A stretch of 64,000 nt of DNA from Roseomonas sp. GTDB taxonomy: Bacteria; Pseudomonadota; Alphaproteobacteria; Acetobacterales; Acetobacteraceae. A program made the position numbers and the translations under genes. The notes beneath the pieces were generated by a model. That model was given only the letters and a program-made list of their open reading frames with translations, searched no databases and was not told where the DNA came from. Shown one piece after another: positions 63,673-64,000 of this stretch. The first letter of the stretch is position 1. The number at the start of each line of letters is the position of its first letter. The DNA lies in contig JADCGA010000019.1 of assembly GCA_020249265.1 (NCBI GenBank), positions 156,081 through 220,080 on the forward strand, written 5' to 3'.

Positions 63673-64000
63673 GGCTCGGTTAGTTTGAACATTTCCTGGG
63701 CGTTTCCTAAGTGGCTTCCTGCCTCGGTTAGGCCGCCATCGGGATTGATGGCCGCACGTTGAAATAGGCCTCGTCCGGCGTCTGCCCGTCAAGGCTCGAA
63801 TGGGGCCTTCGGGTGTTATGGAAGCCATCGAGGTATCGGCTCAGCGAAGCCCGCGCCTCAGGGACGCTGGTTTAAGCCCGTAGGTAAACCTCCTCGTATT
63901 TGATGGTCCGCCAGAGCCTCTCCACGAACACATTGTCCCGCCACGCCCCTTTGCCATCCATGCTGATCGCGATCTCGTGACTTTTCAGCAGCCCCGTGAA
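63673..64000 (-). mobile_element. IS3-family element, 3' end of orfB transposase (runs off window, premature stop)
   Basis: FTGLLKSHEIAISMDGKGAWRDNVFVERLWRTIKYEEVYLRA*TSVPEARASLSRYLDGFHNTRRPHSSLDGQTPDEAYFN; in-frame TAA at 63872-63874. Confidence 0.88.

Overview
64-kb window of a high-GC alphaproteobacterial chromosome. Gene content and codon style suggest Acetobacteraceae/Rhodospirillales, but this is inference and no database was searched. Most of it is ordinary chromosome: acyl-CoA metabolism, acs, aroC, tsaB/rimI, fabI, pdxH, ilvD, valS-popZ-tolC-pcm, tRNA-Cys, tRNA-Asn, tRNA-Leu, and a helicase/S4/fdxA/carD block. It also carries many uptake and catabolism modules: three TRAP systems, two orphan Bug/TctC binding proteins, a CoxMSL-type molybdenum hydroxylase, pobA/pcaHG, and hmgA with an FAD monooxygenase. 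Accessory signals worth a second look: (i) a ~1.9 kb islet (MFS transporter plus Cys-rich coupled fragment) between ~400-bp direct repeats of the acs 5' end, with a three-part chimeric ORF at one junction; (ii) a CarD-family regulator with a ~319-residue N-terminal Lys/Ala/Pro-rich histone-H1-like extension; (iii) two dispersed families of palindromic intergenic elements, one exactly 123 bp with CTAG-type boundaries in both copies, which abut genes and supply stop codons; (iv) a mobile-element graveyard (primase-like and IS1380 remnants); (v) a gamma-glutamyltransferase pseudogene next to a decayed IS3-family element, formerly overlapping a TPR-OGT glycosyltransferase gene. No CRISPR array, rRNA or complete prophage was seen.
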